From Accumulibacter sp032229525 (GTDB lineage Bacteria; Pseudomonadota; Gammaproteobacteria; Burkholderiales; Rhodocyclaceae), in assembly GCF_032229525.1 (NCBI RefSeq), contig NZ_JAVTWB010000253.1:1-64000 (forward strand): a stretch of DNA of 64,000 nucleotides. Reading direction: 5' to 3'. This document shows, piece by piece, positions 45,703-54,628 of the stretch. The notes beneath the pieces are model-generated. The model worked only from the letters and a program-made list of their open reading frames with translations, did no database searches and was not told where the DNA came from. The first letter of the stretch is position 1. The number at the start of each line of letters is the position of its first letter. The position numbers and the translations under genes are program-made.

Positions 45703-46851
45703 TTACTGCTGTTTGAGGTCGAGTTGGGCCAGGTCCACCCGTTTGCGGAATCCACGGAAGCGCAGCCACGCTTTGTGTGACAGGTGTTTGGCCAGCAGGC
45801 CCGGCGGCATCCGCAACCAGTGGGCGCGCACATAGATCAGCCAGCGGGCGAGGGTCGCCAGGCGGGAGGGATGGTCCGGGTGTCCGGGCAGCAGTGCGAG
45901 GGGAATCAGGCGATCCATCAGCGCGCCGATCGGCCAGGCGGGCGCGGCATCCGCCAGCCCGCGCAGCACATCCGCCGGAATCGGCGTGCCGAAGAGCCGT
46001 TGCGCATGGCGCAGCCCGTAGAACAACGGCCGCTGAAAACCCAGCTCGTGTGCCCGTGGCGCCAGGCCCGCCCAGAAGCCGGGCTCCTGACCATGATGGC
46101 AAAGCAGATCGTGGACATCAACCAGGTCGCGCAGGCGCAGACCCTCGTCGGGATCGCCCTCGAGAAACAGGTGCACCAGGGCGTGCAGCACCATGTCGGC
46201 AGGTGCAAGAACGCGTAGCCGCGGGTCGGCGAGCGGCCGGGCCGCCGCGAACAGCGGCGCGGGATCTGATTTCAGGTGGCTGGTTTTCGGCAACAGGCGA
46301 TGGTGGATGTCGATTTCGGTGCCCCGCTCCCGGTGACGGAGCGGCGGAATCTCGTGCATCCAGACGCGGTAGTAGCGGTCGTCGTAGGGGTCGATCTCGG
46401 TCTTGAACCAGCCGCGTTCGACCAGCCTTTCCTCGATTTCGCCGATCCGCTCTTCCGGCACCAGCAGATCGACGTCGGCGAAGATGCGGCCGCGCGCCGG
46501 CGGCAACATGGCCAGCAGATAGCCGGTGCCCTTAAGCAGGATCAGCGGCACCTCGATGCCCTTGAGCGCCCACAGCAGACGGTTTACTTCCCAGGAGATC
46601 AGCGTTTTCCGGTGCTCGATGACGTTGCGCGCTGCCCGCAGGTGGGCGGCGGCGCGGGGCGGGAGTTTGCCGAGGAGATTCGCCCGGTCCAGTGCAGACT
46701 CCAGTCGCCCGAGCACCCTGGCGCGCCGGGCGACGCGCAGCAGCAGTTCCCAGTCGGCAGGCGGCAGGGCGGGCAACTGCTCGGGCGCCCGTAGCGCTTC
46801 GAGCAGGAGTCGCCGGGCGCGCCGGGTTGGGTCGTCCCGCTTAGCCATCAC
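45703..46851 (-). CDS. Nucleotidyltransferase-family protein (NTP_transf_5-like) in the HprK-related cluster
   Basis: 382 residues. The core VPLILLKGTGYLLAM ... RIFADVDLLVP (with the D-x-D metal motif) and the later EIDIHHRLLP match the large nucleotidyltransferase family found in peptide-modification and polysaccharide loci. The C-terminal half is helical. It overlaps the HprK-related kinase by 11 bases, so both are co-translated. Substrate unknown. Confidence 0.78.
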   Translation of the reverse strand: MMAKRDDPTRRARRLLLEALRAPEQLPALPPADWELLLRVARRARVLGRLESALDRANLLGKLPPRAAAHLRAARNVIEHRKTLISWEVNRLLWALKGIEVPLILLKGTGYLLAMLPPARGRIFADVDLLVPEERIGEIEERLVERGWFKTEIDPYDDRYYRVWMHEIPPLRHRERGTEIDIHHRLLPKTSHLKSDPAPLFAAARPLADPRLRVLAPADMVLHALVHLFLEGDPDEGLRLRDLVDVHDLLCHHGQEPGFWAGLAPRAHELGFQRPLFYGLRHAQRLFGTPIPADVLRGLADAAPAWPIGALMDRLIPLALLPGHPDHPSRLATLARWLIYVRAHWLRMPPGLLAKHLSHKAWLRFRGFRKRVDLAQLDLKQQ

Positions 46852-47758
46852 TTGCGCGGGAAAGTTCGTCGAGGGCGCCGACCGCCTCGTCGAGATCGGA
46901 GTAGATCAGCGAATAGGAATCGCAGGAGCGAATCATTTCGGTGACCAGCCGAAAAGCGGTTTCGTCGAGAACCTCGTAGTTGAAAGCGTTGGTCGCCACC
47001 ATCAGGAAAGCCTGACTTTTGGGCATCGGTTCGAAGCTGAGCGGCGCATCGGCGACCCAGCGCGGGAAAACGAACCAGCGCGGGCGGGCCGCTTCCTGTG
47101 CTCGCCGAATGCTGTCCACGGGCGGCCGCACGTGCGCCACCGTGCCCTTGCGCGTCTTCAGGAATGACGGGCCGATGACGGCTTGCGGCCGGAATTTCCG
47201 GATCACCTCGATCGACTCGTTCTTCAGCGGGATCAGGCGCGGCAGCGGCAGCAGCATGCCATCCTCGGGCCGCACCAGGCCGAATTCGTCGGAGAGCAGG
47301 CGCCATCCCGAGTGCACCAGCGCCGTACAGAGCGTTGACTTGCCGTCTCCCGGCGAGGCGGGAAAGAGGATCGCCCGGCCATCGCGCTCGACTCCCGCCG
47401 AATGCAGCATCAGCAGGTAATGCGCACGCGTCCCCACGCACCAGTTGATACCCCATTCGAGCGCCGGAAAAGCGTGTTCGACGGTATAAGGGGCGAAGGG
47501 GAATTGCCCATCGACGCCGAAACACGCCTGGCGGCGAACCCATCGGCGCAGTCCGCTGGGTGCGCTGATCTGGACGTGAAAGTCGACGATCTCGGTCGCA
47601 TCGGGCAGGGGGTACGGTTCGTAGAGCTGGTGTGCGTGCGTGGCGAAGGAGTCGAGGTTGGAGCGAATACGGAGGTTGAAGGGGCCGAACTGGAGCGCGA
47701 GCCCCTCTCCTGCCAGGCGTTCTCCCAGCTCCCGGCGACTCAGGTCACCGACGATCAT
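46841..47758 (-). CDS. HprK-related kinase A
   Basis: 305 residues from the ATG at 47758 (a longer frame reaches 48013). Walker A ASPGDGKST at 134-142 and the following LLSDEFGLV (D157/E158) match the HPr-kinase-like P-loop. The N- and C-terminal parts differ from true HprK, and no HPr/PTS gene is present. Members of this 'HPr-rel-A' family occur next to a PqqD-like chaperone, as here. Phosphorylation of the small protein at 48128 or another peptide is conjecture. Confidence 0.82.
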   Translation of the reverse strand: MIVGDLSRRELGERLAGEGLALQFGPFNLRIRSNLDSFATHAHQLYEPYPLPDATEIVDFHVQISAPSGLRRWVRRQACFGVDGQFPFAPYTVEHAFPALEWGINWCVGTRAHYLLMLHSAGVERDGRAILFPASPGDGKSTLCTALVHSGWRLLSDEFGLVRPEDGMLLPLPRLIPLKNESIEVIRKFRPQAVIGPSFLKTRKGTVAHVRPPVDSIRRAQEAARPRWFVFPRWVADAPLSFEPMPKSQAFLMVATNAFNYEVLDETAFRLVTEMIRSCDSYSLIYSDLDEAVGALDELSRASDG

Positions 47759-48093
47759 CGAGTGGCGCTGGCGTCGTCCAGGTACTCGACGAGGCCCAGT
47801 TCCTCGAGCCTCTGTGTGGCGAATGAGAAATCGTCTGCGGCAAGTCCGCCCGGAGCGACGCCGAGGGCGGATTCGGTCCAGTCTTTCACCCCTGCGGTCG
47901 AGCGCGAACCTTGTTCCAAAGATTTCAGGATCAATGCGGTGGTCTCGTTGAAGACATGGGTTTCGGCGGATGAAGGCTGATAGACGATGTAGAGGTCGTC
48001 CCACGCTTGCCATTCCAGGGCGCAGCCCAGAGACGTCGTGGCGAGGCGCTCGGCGCCTGCTACGGGCGATCCCGTAGGGTGGGGATGGTTCAA
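47755..48093 (-). CDS. PqqD-like peptide chaperone of the HPr-rel-A system
   Basis: 112 residues. DLYIVYQPSSAETHVFNETT and the later LILKSLEQG ... RLEELGLVE form the PqqD/RRE fold that captures leader peptides for modifying enzymes. It overlaps the kinase start by 4 bases (ATGA). It sits directly after the small candidate substrate gene, 34 bases downstream of it. Confidence 0.82.
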   Translation of the reverse strand: MNHPHPTGSPVAGAERLATTSLGCALEWQAWDDLYIVYQPSSAETHVFNETTALILKSLEQGSRSTAGVKDWTESALGVAPGGLAADDFSFATQRLEELGLVEYLDDASATR

Positions 48094-48127
48094 TAGGGTG
48101 TTCGCGACAGGCTACCGGTCGGGAGCG

Positions 48128-48571
48128 CTAGTGAATACCCATCGATCCAGCGGACTGGGAACTCAAAATGGCAACGGTATTGTTGGCAAAGGCTGGGCAC
48201 TTCTTGTTAATGTCGGCGATTTGATAGTTGAGCGGAGTGCCGGGAGGGGGGGTGAGCACCTTGGTAGTCGTGCCTGGACAGGCATTCAGGTTCTTGACGC
48301 ACACGTCGCCCGCGGCGATCCTGGAGGGGGTTTGGGGGTCGCTGCCAGTACCGTTAAGGCCAAGGCTGACCACTCTGGCGCCGGTGCACGAGGCCGCCGC
48401 CAGCGCCCCGCTGCGCAAGGTCAGCACCAGTGGCGCGAACGCGACTGCACCACGCACCAAGCGCCGCCGCTTGGCGTCGGCAGCCGAAGTCGCCACTCCG
48501 CCGAGCGCTTCGTCCCCGGGCGATACATTCATCGATTCCGGTGCTTCGTCAGCTGAGTTCATGCTTTTCAT
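48128..48571 (-). CDS. Small cysteine-containing protein with Tat-like segment (possible substrate)
   Basis: 147 residues; GGAGAGG lies about 5 bases before this ATG, preferred over the frame start at 48610. An acidic N-terminus of about 35 residues precedes KRRRLVRGAVAFAPLVLTL, a twin-arginine-like n-region and hydrophobic segment. The exported part has four Cys (ASCTG, DVCVK, NACPG, KKCPA). No family recognised. It heads the operon of PqqD-like, HprK-like and nucleotidyltransferase genes, so it is a candidate precursor or substrate of that system. Confidence 0.65.
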   Translation of the reverse strand: MKSMNSADEAPESMNVSPGDEALGGVATSAADAKRRRLVRGAVAFAPLVLTLRSGALAAASCTGARVVSLGLNGTGSDPQTPSRIAAGDVCVKNLNACPGTTTKVLTPPPGTPLNYQIADINKKCPAFANNTVAILSSQSAGSMGIH

Positions 48572-49090
48572 GGTGCCTCTCCAAAACAATTCTGAACCGG
48601 GTCGCCCCATTTCACGATCGACGTCTGCGTTTGCTCGATTTTCACAACCCGCATGGCCGTCTGGTCAGCTTGTCGCCGCAGAGCCCTGATTCATTGATTC
48701 TAGCCCAGTTTTCTCGAGCCAGTCACGATGATCATTACGGCGGGCAATGCTTGCCCGGACGACATCATTCTCGCTTTCCTGTTGCATCACGACTGCGGAT
48801 TGCGTCACGATCCAGCGAAGGAAGCTGAATGGGCCGCTCGCCAACCCGGGGCGTGCTGTTACCAAATGGCGTCTCATGACGTACAAAGCAAATTCCATAC
48901 CATAAATCAAATAATGGTATAACAACGCATAACAATCAGTGCCTTATCGCGACTCTCCGGTTTTCGAAAAAGCCCTGGAACGGCCCGGGTGTAAAAAAAA
49001 CCGACACCCTGCCCGTTGCCGGTGAAGGCTGCCCCTGGCGCCTGAGCGAACCGCAACTCCCCAGCATTCGCTCGCGGACGGCAGGCGCCG
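48572..49090. other. Gap upstream of the HPr-rel-A operon
   Basis: 519 bases, no supportable gene. An AT-rich island at about 48885-48940 holds the inverted repeat ATACCAT (48897-48903) / ATGGTAT (48914-48920). Eight A at 48993-49000 form a T-run for the minus strand just past glnD, next to a weak ACCG/CGGT stem, a possible glnD terminator. The rest shows nothing. Confidence 0.5.
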
Positions 49091-51679
49091 TCAGAGTTTC
49101 AGACGTTCCAGCAACTCGGTTTCCAGCCGGATGCGGCTGGCGGTCATGCCCAGATCGCCGCCGCTGATCAGGAAGGTGTCCTCGACCCGTTCGCCGAGAG
49201 TGGAAATTTTTGCCGTATGCAGATTGGCGCCATGGGCGGCCAGTGTCATGGCGATGGTGTAGAGCAGACCCGGGCGGTCAGCGGCGCTGACCGAAAGCAC
49301 GTAGTGCGAGCCTTTCTCGTCCGCCTCGATGGTGACCAGCGGCTGAATCGGGAAGTGTCTTACCTGCCGCGAAATACGCCCGCTACCCGGTGGTTCCAGC
49401 GGATACTGCTGACCGAGGCGGTCGGTCAATTCATGCTCGATGTAGCTGATCATCGCGCGATCGCTGTCACGTTCGCCGAGGTCGAGCAGCATGAAGCTGT
49501 CCAGCGCGTAGCCGTGACGGGTGGTGTGGATTTTGGCGTCGACGATGGTGTAACCGGCCCGGCTGAAGAAACCGACCAGGCGCGCGAACAGGTCGGGCTG
49601 GTCCCGCGCGTAGATCATGACCTCCAGCCCCTCGCCCTGCGGGTTGAGGCGCGCCTTGACCACCGGTTGTTCGACGTTCGTCCGATAGTGCAGGGCCCGG
49701 GTATGCCAGGCAATCTCCTCGGCGGAGTGACGGAGGAAATAGACGGTGTCAAGTTGCTTCCACAAGCGTTCGTGGACCGCGTCGGCAAGCGCGAAATAGC
49801 GCAACAGGCGCAGTGCTTCCTGCCGACGTTCCTCGATCAGACCTTGCCGGACGGGTACGTCGCCGCCGGCGAGCAGGTTGCGGCAGGTGCTTCTGAACAG
49901 TTGTTCGAGTAACTGTCCTTTCCAGCTATTCCAGACTTTCGGGCTGGTGCCGCGGACATCGGCCACGGTAAACAGATAGAGCGCCGTCAGGTGGCGTTCA
50001 TTCTTGACCGTCGCGGCAAAGGCGCCGACCACGTCCGGGTCGGAGATGTCCTGCTTCTGGGCAACGGTGGACATCAGCAAGTGCTGTTGCACGAGCCAGA
50101 CAACCAGTTCGCTGTCGTCGGCGTCGAGGCCGTGATTGGTGCAGAACTCGGCAGCATCGACGGCGCCCAGTTGCGAGTGATCGCCCCCTCGGCCCTTGGC
50201 AATGTCGTGGAAAATGGCGGCGATGTAGAGGACCCAGGGGCGGTGAAAGTCGCCGATCAATTCGCTGCACAAGGGGTACTCGTGCGTAAACTCGTCGGCG
50301 AGAAAGCGGCGCAGGTTGCGCAGAACCTGCAGGATGTGTTGGTCGACCGTATAGACATGGAACAGGTCGTGCTGCATCTGGCCGACGATCTTGCCGAAAT
50401 TGGGTAGATAGCGCCCAAGGATCCCGAACTGGTTCATCCGTCGAAGCTCATGCAGGACGCCGCGCGGCTGCTGCAGGATTTCGAGAAAACGCTGTCGATT
50501 GCCGGCGTCTCGGCGGAAGTTGTCGTCGATCAGTGTGCGGGCGTGCCAGAGGGCTCGCAGCGTGCGCGCGGTCATGCCCTGCAACTCGGGGTGCCTTTCC
50601 ATCAACAGAAAAGCGTCGAGAATGACAGCAGGTTCCCTGTGGAACACTTCTTCGTCGACCACGTCGAGCAAGTCGTGGGTATTCTGGAAACGGTCATTGA
50701 TCGCCCGTGGTGGCCGATCCGGCAGCGGTGATAGGGCAGTCCCGATATTCAGTAGCAAGATGGTGTTGATCTGCGTGATTTCTTTCGCCGTGCGGTAATA
50801 ACGCTGCATCAGATACTCGCTGGCTCGGCGCGTAGGGGTTGCCTTGTAGCCCAGTTGTTCGGCGAGCGCCGTCTGGTAGTCGAAGAGGAGCCGGTCTTCA
50901 CGGCGGCCGACGTGAATGTGCAGCCGGGTTCGCAACTGCTGCAGGAACCCGAGGCAGCCCTTCAATTGCTCTTCTTCTTCTTGAGTGAGGAAACCGTAGC
51001 GCGCCAGATCATCCCAGGTGTTGCCGTATCCTGCTGCACTGGCGATCCACAGGATCATCTGCAAATCGCGCAGCCCGCCTGGGCCTTCCTTGCAGTTGGG
51101 TTCCAGGCTGTAGGGCGTATCGTAATAGCGCTGGTGGCGTTCGTCCTGTTCGCTTCGTTTGGCTTCGAAGAAGGCATGCGGGTCAAGAATCTCTTCGAGT
51201 GCCGTCGAGAACTCGCGAAAGAGCGTCTCACTGCCAATCAGCAGGCGAGCTTCGAGCAGCGCGGTCTGGATCGTGAGGTCGCCGGCAGCCGCGTGCGAGC
51301 ACTCGTCAACGGTGCGCACGCTGGGCGCCATCTCCAGACCGATATCGTAGAACAGAGTGACCGCTCGCTCCAGTTGCGCGGTCAAGACGTCATCGGGCGC
51401 TGCCGGGAGAAGAAACAGCAGGTCGACGTCGGAGGCGGGATAGAGTTCGCCTCGCCCGTAGCCACCGACGGCGAGCAGGGCCAGTGAGGCAGGCAAGTCC
51501 AGGGCCCGCCAGAGGTCGCAAAGGACTTTGTCGATCAGCCGGCAGCGCTCCTGCAGCAGGCGCGGCGCATCACCGCCGGCAAGATAGCGGGCGCGGATTT
51601 CGCCCTGGCCCAGTTGCAAATGGGAGCGATAGTGGGCAATCAGAGCTAAAGGATCGACCGTGTCCGTGTCGACATCCAT
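49091..51679 (-). CDS. glnD: PII uridylyltransferase/uridylyl-removing enzyme GlnD
   Basis: 862 residues. NT domain GGYGRGELYPASDVDLL (72-88), HD domain (FHDIAKGRGGDHS near 483) and two C-terminal ACT domains that sense glutamine. It uridylylates PII proteins in nitrogen starvation. The start lies 3 bases after the map stop on the same strand. Confidence 0.96.
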   Translation of the reverse strand: MDVDTDTVDPLALIAHYRSHLQLGQGEIRARYLAGGDAPRLLQERCRLIDKVLCDLWRALDLPASLALLAVGGYGRGELYPASDVDLLFLLPAAPDDVLTAQLERAVTLFYDIGLEMAPSVRTVDECSHAAAGDLTIQTALLEARLLIGSETLFREFSTALEEILDPHAFFEAKRSEQDERHQRYYDTPYSLEPNCKEGPGGLRDLQMILWIASAAGYGNTWDDLARYGFLTQEEEEQLKGCLGFLQQLRTRLHIHVGRREDRLLFDYQTALAEQLGYKATPTRRASEYLMQRYYRTAKEITQINTILLLNIGTALSPLPDRPPRAINDRFQNTHDLLDVVDEEVFHREPAVILDAFLLMERHPELQGMTARTLRALWHARTLIDDNFRRDAGNRQRFLEILQQPRGVLHELRRMNQFGILGRYLPNFGKIVGQMQHDLFHVYTVDQHILQVLRNLRRFLADEFTHEYPLCSELIGDFHRPWVLYIAAIFHDIAKGRGGDHSQLGAVDAAEFCTNHGLDADDSELVVWLVQQHLLMSTVAQKQDISDPDVVGAFAATVKNERHLTALYLFTVADVRGTSPKVWNSWKGQLLEQLFRSTCRNLLAGGDVPVRQGLIEERRQEALRLLRYFALADAVHERLWKQLDTVYFLRHSAEEIAWHTRALHYRTNVEQPVVKARLNPQGEGLEVMIYARDQPDLFARLVGFFSRAGYTIVDAKIHTTRHGYALDSFMLLDLGERDSDRAMISYIEHELTDRLGQQYPLEPPGSGRISRQVRHFPIQPLVTIEADEKGSHYVLSVSAADRPGLLYTIAMTLAAHGANLHTAKISTLGERVEDTFLISGGDLGMTASRIRLETELLERLKL

Positions 51680-51682
51680 GCG

Positions 51683-52486
51683 TCAGGACCCGATCCCGTC
51701 TGGTGGCCGGCGCGTACCCGCGGATACGGTGAGAACGTCGTAACCTGTTTCGGTGACCAGGATGGTGTGCTCCCATTGCGCGGACAGGCTGTGATCCTTG
51801 GTAACGATGGTCCAGCCATCCGCCATGGTGCGGATCGCCGCCTTGCCGGCATTGATCATCGGCTCAATGGTAAAGACCATCCCCGTTTCGAGCCGGATGC
51901 CGGTGTGAGGGCGGCCATAGTGAAGAACCTGCGGTTCTTCGTGGAACTTGGCGCCGATGCCGTGACCGCAGAATTCGCGGACCACCGAATAGCCGGATTT
52001 CTCTGCCTGCTGCTGGATGGCGTGACCGATGTCGCCCAGGTGTGCGCCGGCCTTGACCCGTTCGATACCGAGCCAGAGGCACTCGAAGGTGATTTCGCAG
52101 AGCCGTCTCGCCTGAACCGAGGTTTCACCGATCTGGAACATGCGGCTGCTGTCGCCATGATAGCCATCCTTGATCACGGTGATATCAAGATTGAGGATGT
52201 CGCCGTTTTTCAGTTGCCGGTCTCCGGGGACGCCGTGACAGACCTGATGGTTTACCGAGGTGCAGGTTGATTTGGGATAAGGCTTGTAGCCCGGTGGGGC
52301 GTAGTTGAGCGGCGCCGGGATGCTACCTTGAACATCCACCATGTAGTCGTGGCAGAGGCGATCAATCTCTCCGGTGGTGATGCCCGATCGGATGTGCGGC
52401 GTGATGTAGTCGAGCACCTCCGCCGTCAGGCGGCCAGCGACGCGCATCTTTTCGATTTCTTGGGGGGTCTTCAGTGTAATGGTCAT
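51683..52486 (-). CDS. map: Methionine aminopeptidase, type I
   Basis: 267 residues. The metal ligands appear in LNLDITVIKDGYHGDSS (two Asp), CGHGIGAKFHEEP (His) and FTIEPMIN (Glu). It removes N-terminal Met. It is divergent from rpsB, a conserved arrangement, and continues into glnD. Confidence 0.96.
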   Translation of the reverse strand: MTITLKTPQEIEKMRVAGRLTAEVLDYITPHIRSGITTGEIDRLCHDYMVDVQGSIPAPLNYAPPGYKPYPKSTCTSVNHQVCHGVPGDRQLKNGDILNLDITVIKDGYHGDSSRMFQIGETSVQARRLCEITFECLWLGIERVKAGAHLGDIGHAIQQQAEKSGYSVVREFCGHGIGAKFHEEPQVLHYGRPHTGIRLETGMVFTIEPMINAGKAAIRTMADGWTIVTKDHSLSAQWEHTILVTETGYDVLTVSAGTRRPPDGIGS

Positions 52487-52828
52487 GCGTTCAGGTCAGC
52501 GCCAAGGTGGGGAGGAACGAAGAATAAAGGAAGCGTGGGGCTTAGGCAATTTGAGCGATGGCCCGGGCGCGCCTCGCCAGCTCGTCGACAGTCGGGCTGA
52601 AAAGTGCCTTCGGATTTGAACTTTCGCCGCGCTTGGTGGTAACATCGCCCGGTTTTGCTGGCCCGCGTCAGCAAAACCGGAAAGCGTGCCCTGATGGTGC
52701 GCCAGGTGTGCCAAGGTGGTACGCCTTATTACGCACATTCGCCTGTTCAAGGGTGTCTGCCAGAAAAAACACGGCAGACTGTAGCTGGGCGGATGGTGGT
52801 CCAACCCTGATATTGAGAGTAAAAACAT
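52487..52828. other. map/rpsB divergent region and rpsB leader
   Basis: 342 bases without a gene, holding the promoter and leader hairpin listed at 52616-52680. Nothing else is supported. Confidence 0.6.
52616..52680 (+). promoter_or_regulatory. Candidate rpsB promoter with a strong leader hairpin
   Basis: TTGAAC (52616-52621) and TAACAT (52640-52645), spacer 18, just before a perfect 12-bp stem: CCGGTTTTGCTG (52649-52660) with CAGCAAAACCGG (52669-52680), loop 8. The transcript would begin with this hairpin, about 150 bases before rpsB. It may be part of S2 autoregulation or mRNA stabilisation. Confidence 0.5.
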
Positions 52829-53572
52829 ATGTCTACCACAATGCGTCAGATGCTCGAGGCCGGCGTTCACTTCGGTCACCAGACACGATTCTGGAATCCC
52901 AAGATGGCGCCGTACATCTTTGGTGCCCGCAACAAGATCCACATCGTCAACCTTGAGAGTACGCTTGCCAAATATAACGAAGCGATGTCCTTCGTGCGCA
53001 AGCTGTCTGCCAACAAGGGCAACATCCTGTTCGTCGGAACCAAGCGTCAGGCTCGCGAAATCGTCGCCGAGGAAGCTGCGCGTTGCGCTTCCCCGTACGT
53101 CGACCAGCGTTGGCTGGGCGGCATGCTGACCAACTTCAAGACCATCAAGCTGTCGATCAAGCGCCTGAAGGAAATGGAAGGCATGGTTGAAGATGGTTCT
53201 CTTGAGCGGCTCGGGAAGAAAGAGGCGCTGATGACCACGCGCGAGCTCGACAAGATGCACAAGTCGATCGGTGGCATCAAGGATATGGTCACGCTGCCCG
53301 ATGCCTTGTTCGTGATTGATGTCGGTTACCACAAGATTGCCATCACCGAAGCCAGCAAACTGGGTATCCCGGTCGTGGCGGTGGTTGATACCAACCATTC
53401 GCCTGAAGGCGTCGACTATGTGATCCCGGGTAACGATGATTCTTCACGTGCCATCCGTCTGTACGCGCGTGGCGTTGCCGATGCGGTTCTCGAAGGGCGT
53501 AACCAGTTTGTCGAGGAAATCATCGAAGCCGTTTCGGGTGACGAGTTCATCGAAGAGCCGGACGACAGCTGA
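52829..53572 (+). CDS. rpsB: 30S ribosomal protein S2
   Basis: 247 residues. MLEAGVHFGHQTRFWNPKM and ALFVIDVGYHKIAITEASKL are S2 signatures. First gene of the rpsB-tsf-pyrH-frr block. GAGAG precedes the ATG. Confidence 0.97.
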   Translation: MSTTMRQMLEAGVHFGHQTRFWNPKMAPYIFGARNKIHIVNLESTLAKYNEAMSFVRKLSANKGNILFVGTKRQAREIVAEEAARCASPYVDQRWLGGMLTNFKTIKLSIKRLKEMEGMVEDGSLERLGKKEALMTTRELDKMHKSIGGIKDMVTLPDALFVIDVGYHKIAITEASKLGIPVVAVVDTNHSPEGVDYVIPGNDDSSRAIRLYARGVADAVLEGRNQFVEEIIEAVSGDEFIEEPDDS

Positions 53573-53687
53573 TCGCCGCCTGCCTTGGCCGTGCGTCCCG
53601 GAAACGGGCCGGCCAGTCTGTTTGTCTTGAAGGTGTTCAGTGAGGCGCGGCCGGCACTTCCGGCCGTGTCCGCAAGTGGAGAGTGAA

Positions 53688-54581
53688 ATGGCGGATATTA
53701 CCGCAAGCATGGTGAAAGAGCTGCGCGAAAGAACCGACGCGCCGATGATGGAGTGCAAGAGAGCGCTGACCGAGGCTGCCGGCGACATGAGCAAGGCCGA
53801 AGAACTGCTGCGCGTCAAGCTTGGCTCGAAGGCGAGCAAGGCGGCGAGTCGCATTACCGCCGAGGGGGTCGTGGCGATCCATCTGTCGGACGACGGCACG
53901 CTGGGTGCGATGATCGAAATCAACTGCGAAACCGACTTTGTCGCCAAGAACGACGATTTCCTGAAGCTGGCCAGCGATTGTGCAGCCCTGGTTGCCAAGC
54001 ACGACCCGGCTGACGTCGCCGCCTTGTCGGCTTTGCCGATGGCTGGCGGGAGCGTCGAATCGACGCGTACCGCGCTGGTCGGCAAGATCGGCGAGAACCT
54101 GTCGATCCGTCGCTTCGTTCGCATGCAGGCGACGGGAAAACTCGCTTCCTACGTTCATGGCGGTGCCAGGATTGGCGTTTTCCTCGATCGCGTTGGCGGT
54201 GACGACCAGTTGGGCAAGGATCTTGCCATGCATATCGCCGCATCCAAGCCGAAGGCGCTGGACGCGACCGGTGTCGCGGCCGAATTGATCGATAGCGAGC
54301 GTCGTGTCGCAATCGAGAAGGCGAAAGAGGCCGGCAAGCCGGAAGCGATGATCGAGAAGATCGCCGAAGGATCGGTGCAGAAATTCCTCAATGAAGTCAC
54401 GCTGCTCGGTCAGGTTTTCGTCAAGGCCGAAGACGGCAAGCAAACGATCGCCCAGTTGCTCAAGGCCAAGGGTGCTTCGGTTGCTGGTTTCACGTTGTTC
54501 GTGGTCGGTGAAGGCATTGCGAGAAGAAGTAATGACTTTGCGGCCGAAGTTGCTGCCCAGGCCGCTGCGGCCCAGAAGTAG
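53688..54581 (+). CDS. tsf: Elongation factor Ts
   Basis: 297 residues from the ATG at 53688 (MADITASMVKELRERTDAPM; GGAGAG upstream). The core ECKRALTEAAGDMSKAEELL and the INCETDFVAKND motif promote GDP release from EF-Tu. It follows rpsB by 115 bases. Confidence 0.97.
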   Translation: MADITASMVKELRERTDAPMMECKRALTEAAGDMSKAEELLRVKLGSKASKAASRITAEGVVAIHLSDDGTLGAMIEINCETDFVAKNDDFLKLASDCAALVAKHDPADVAALSALPMAGGSVESTRTALVGKIGENLSIRRFVRMQATGKLASYVHGGARIGVFLDRVGGDDQLGKDLAMHIAASKPKALDATGVAAELIDSERRVAIEKAKEAGKPEAMIEKIAEGSVQKFLNEVTLLGQVFVKAEDGKQTIAQLLKAKGASVAGFTLFVVGEGIARRSNDFAAEVAAQAAAAQK

Positions 54582-54628
54582 GCGACCGCCAGCAATTGAC
54601 CCAAGCTGCCCAAAGGAGCCAGACGCCG

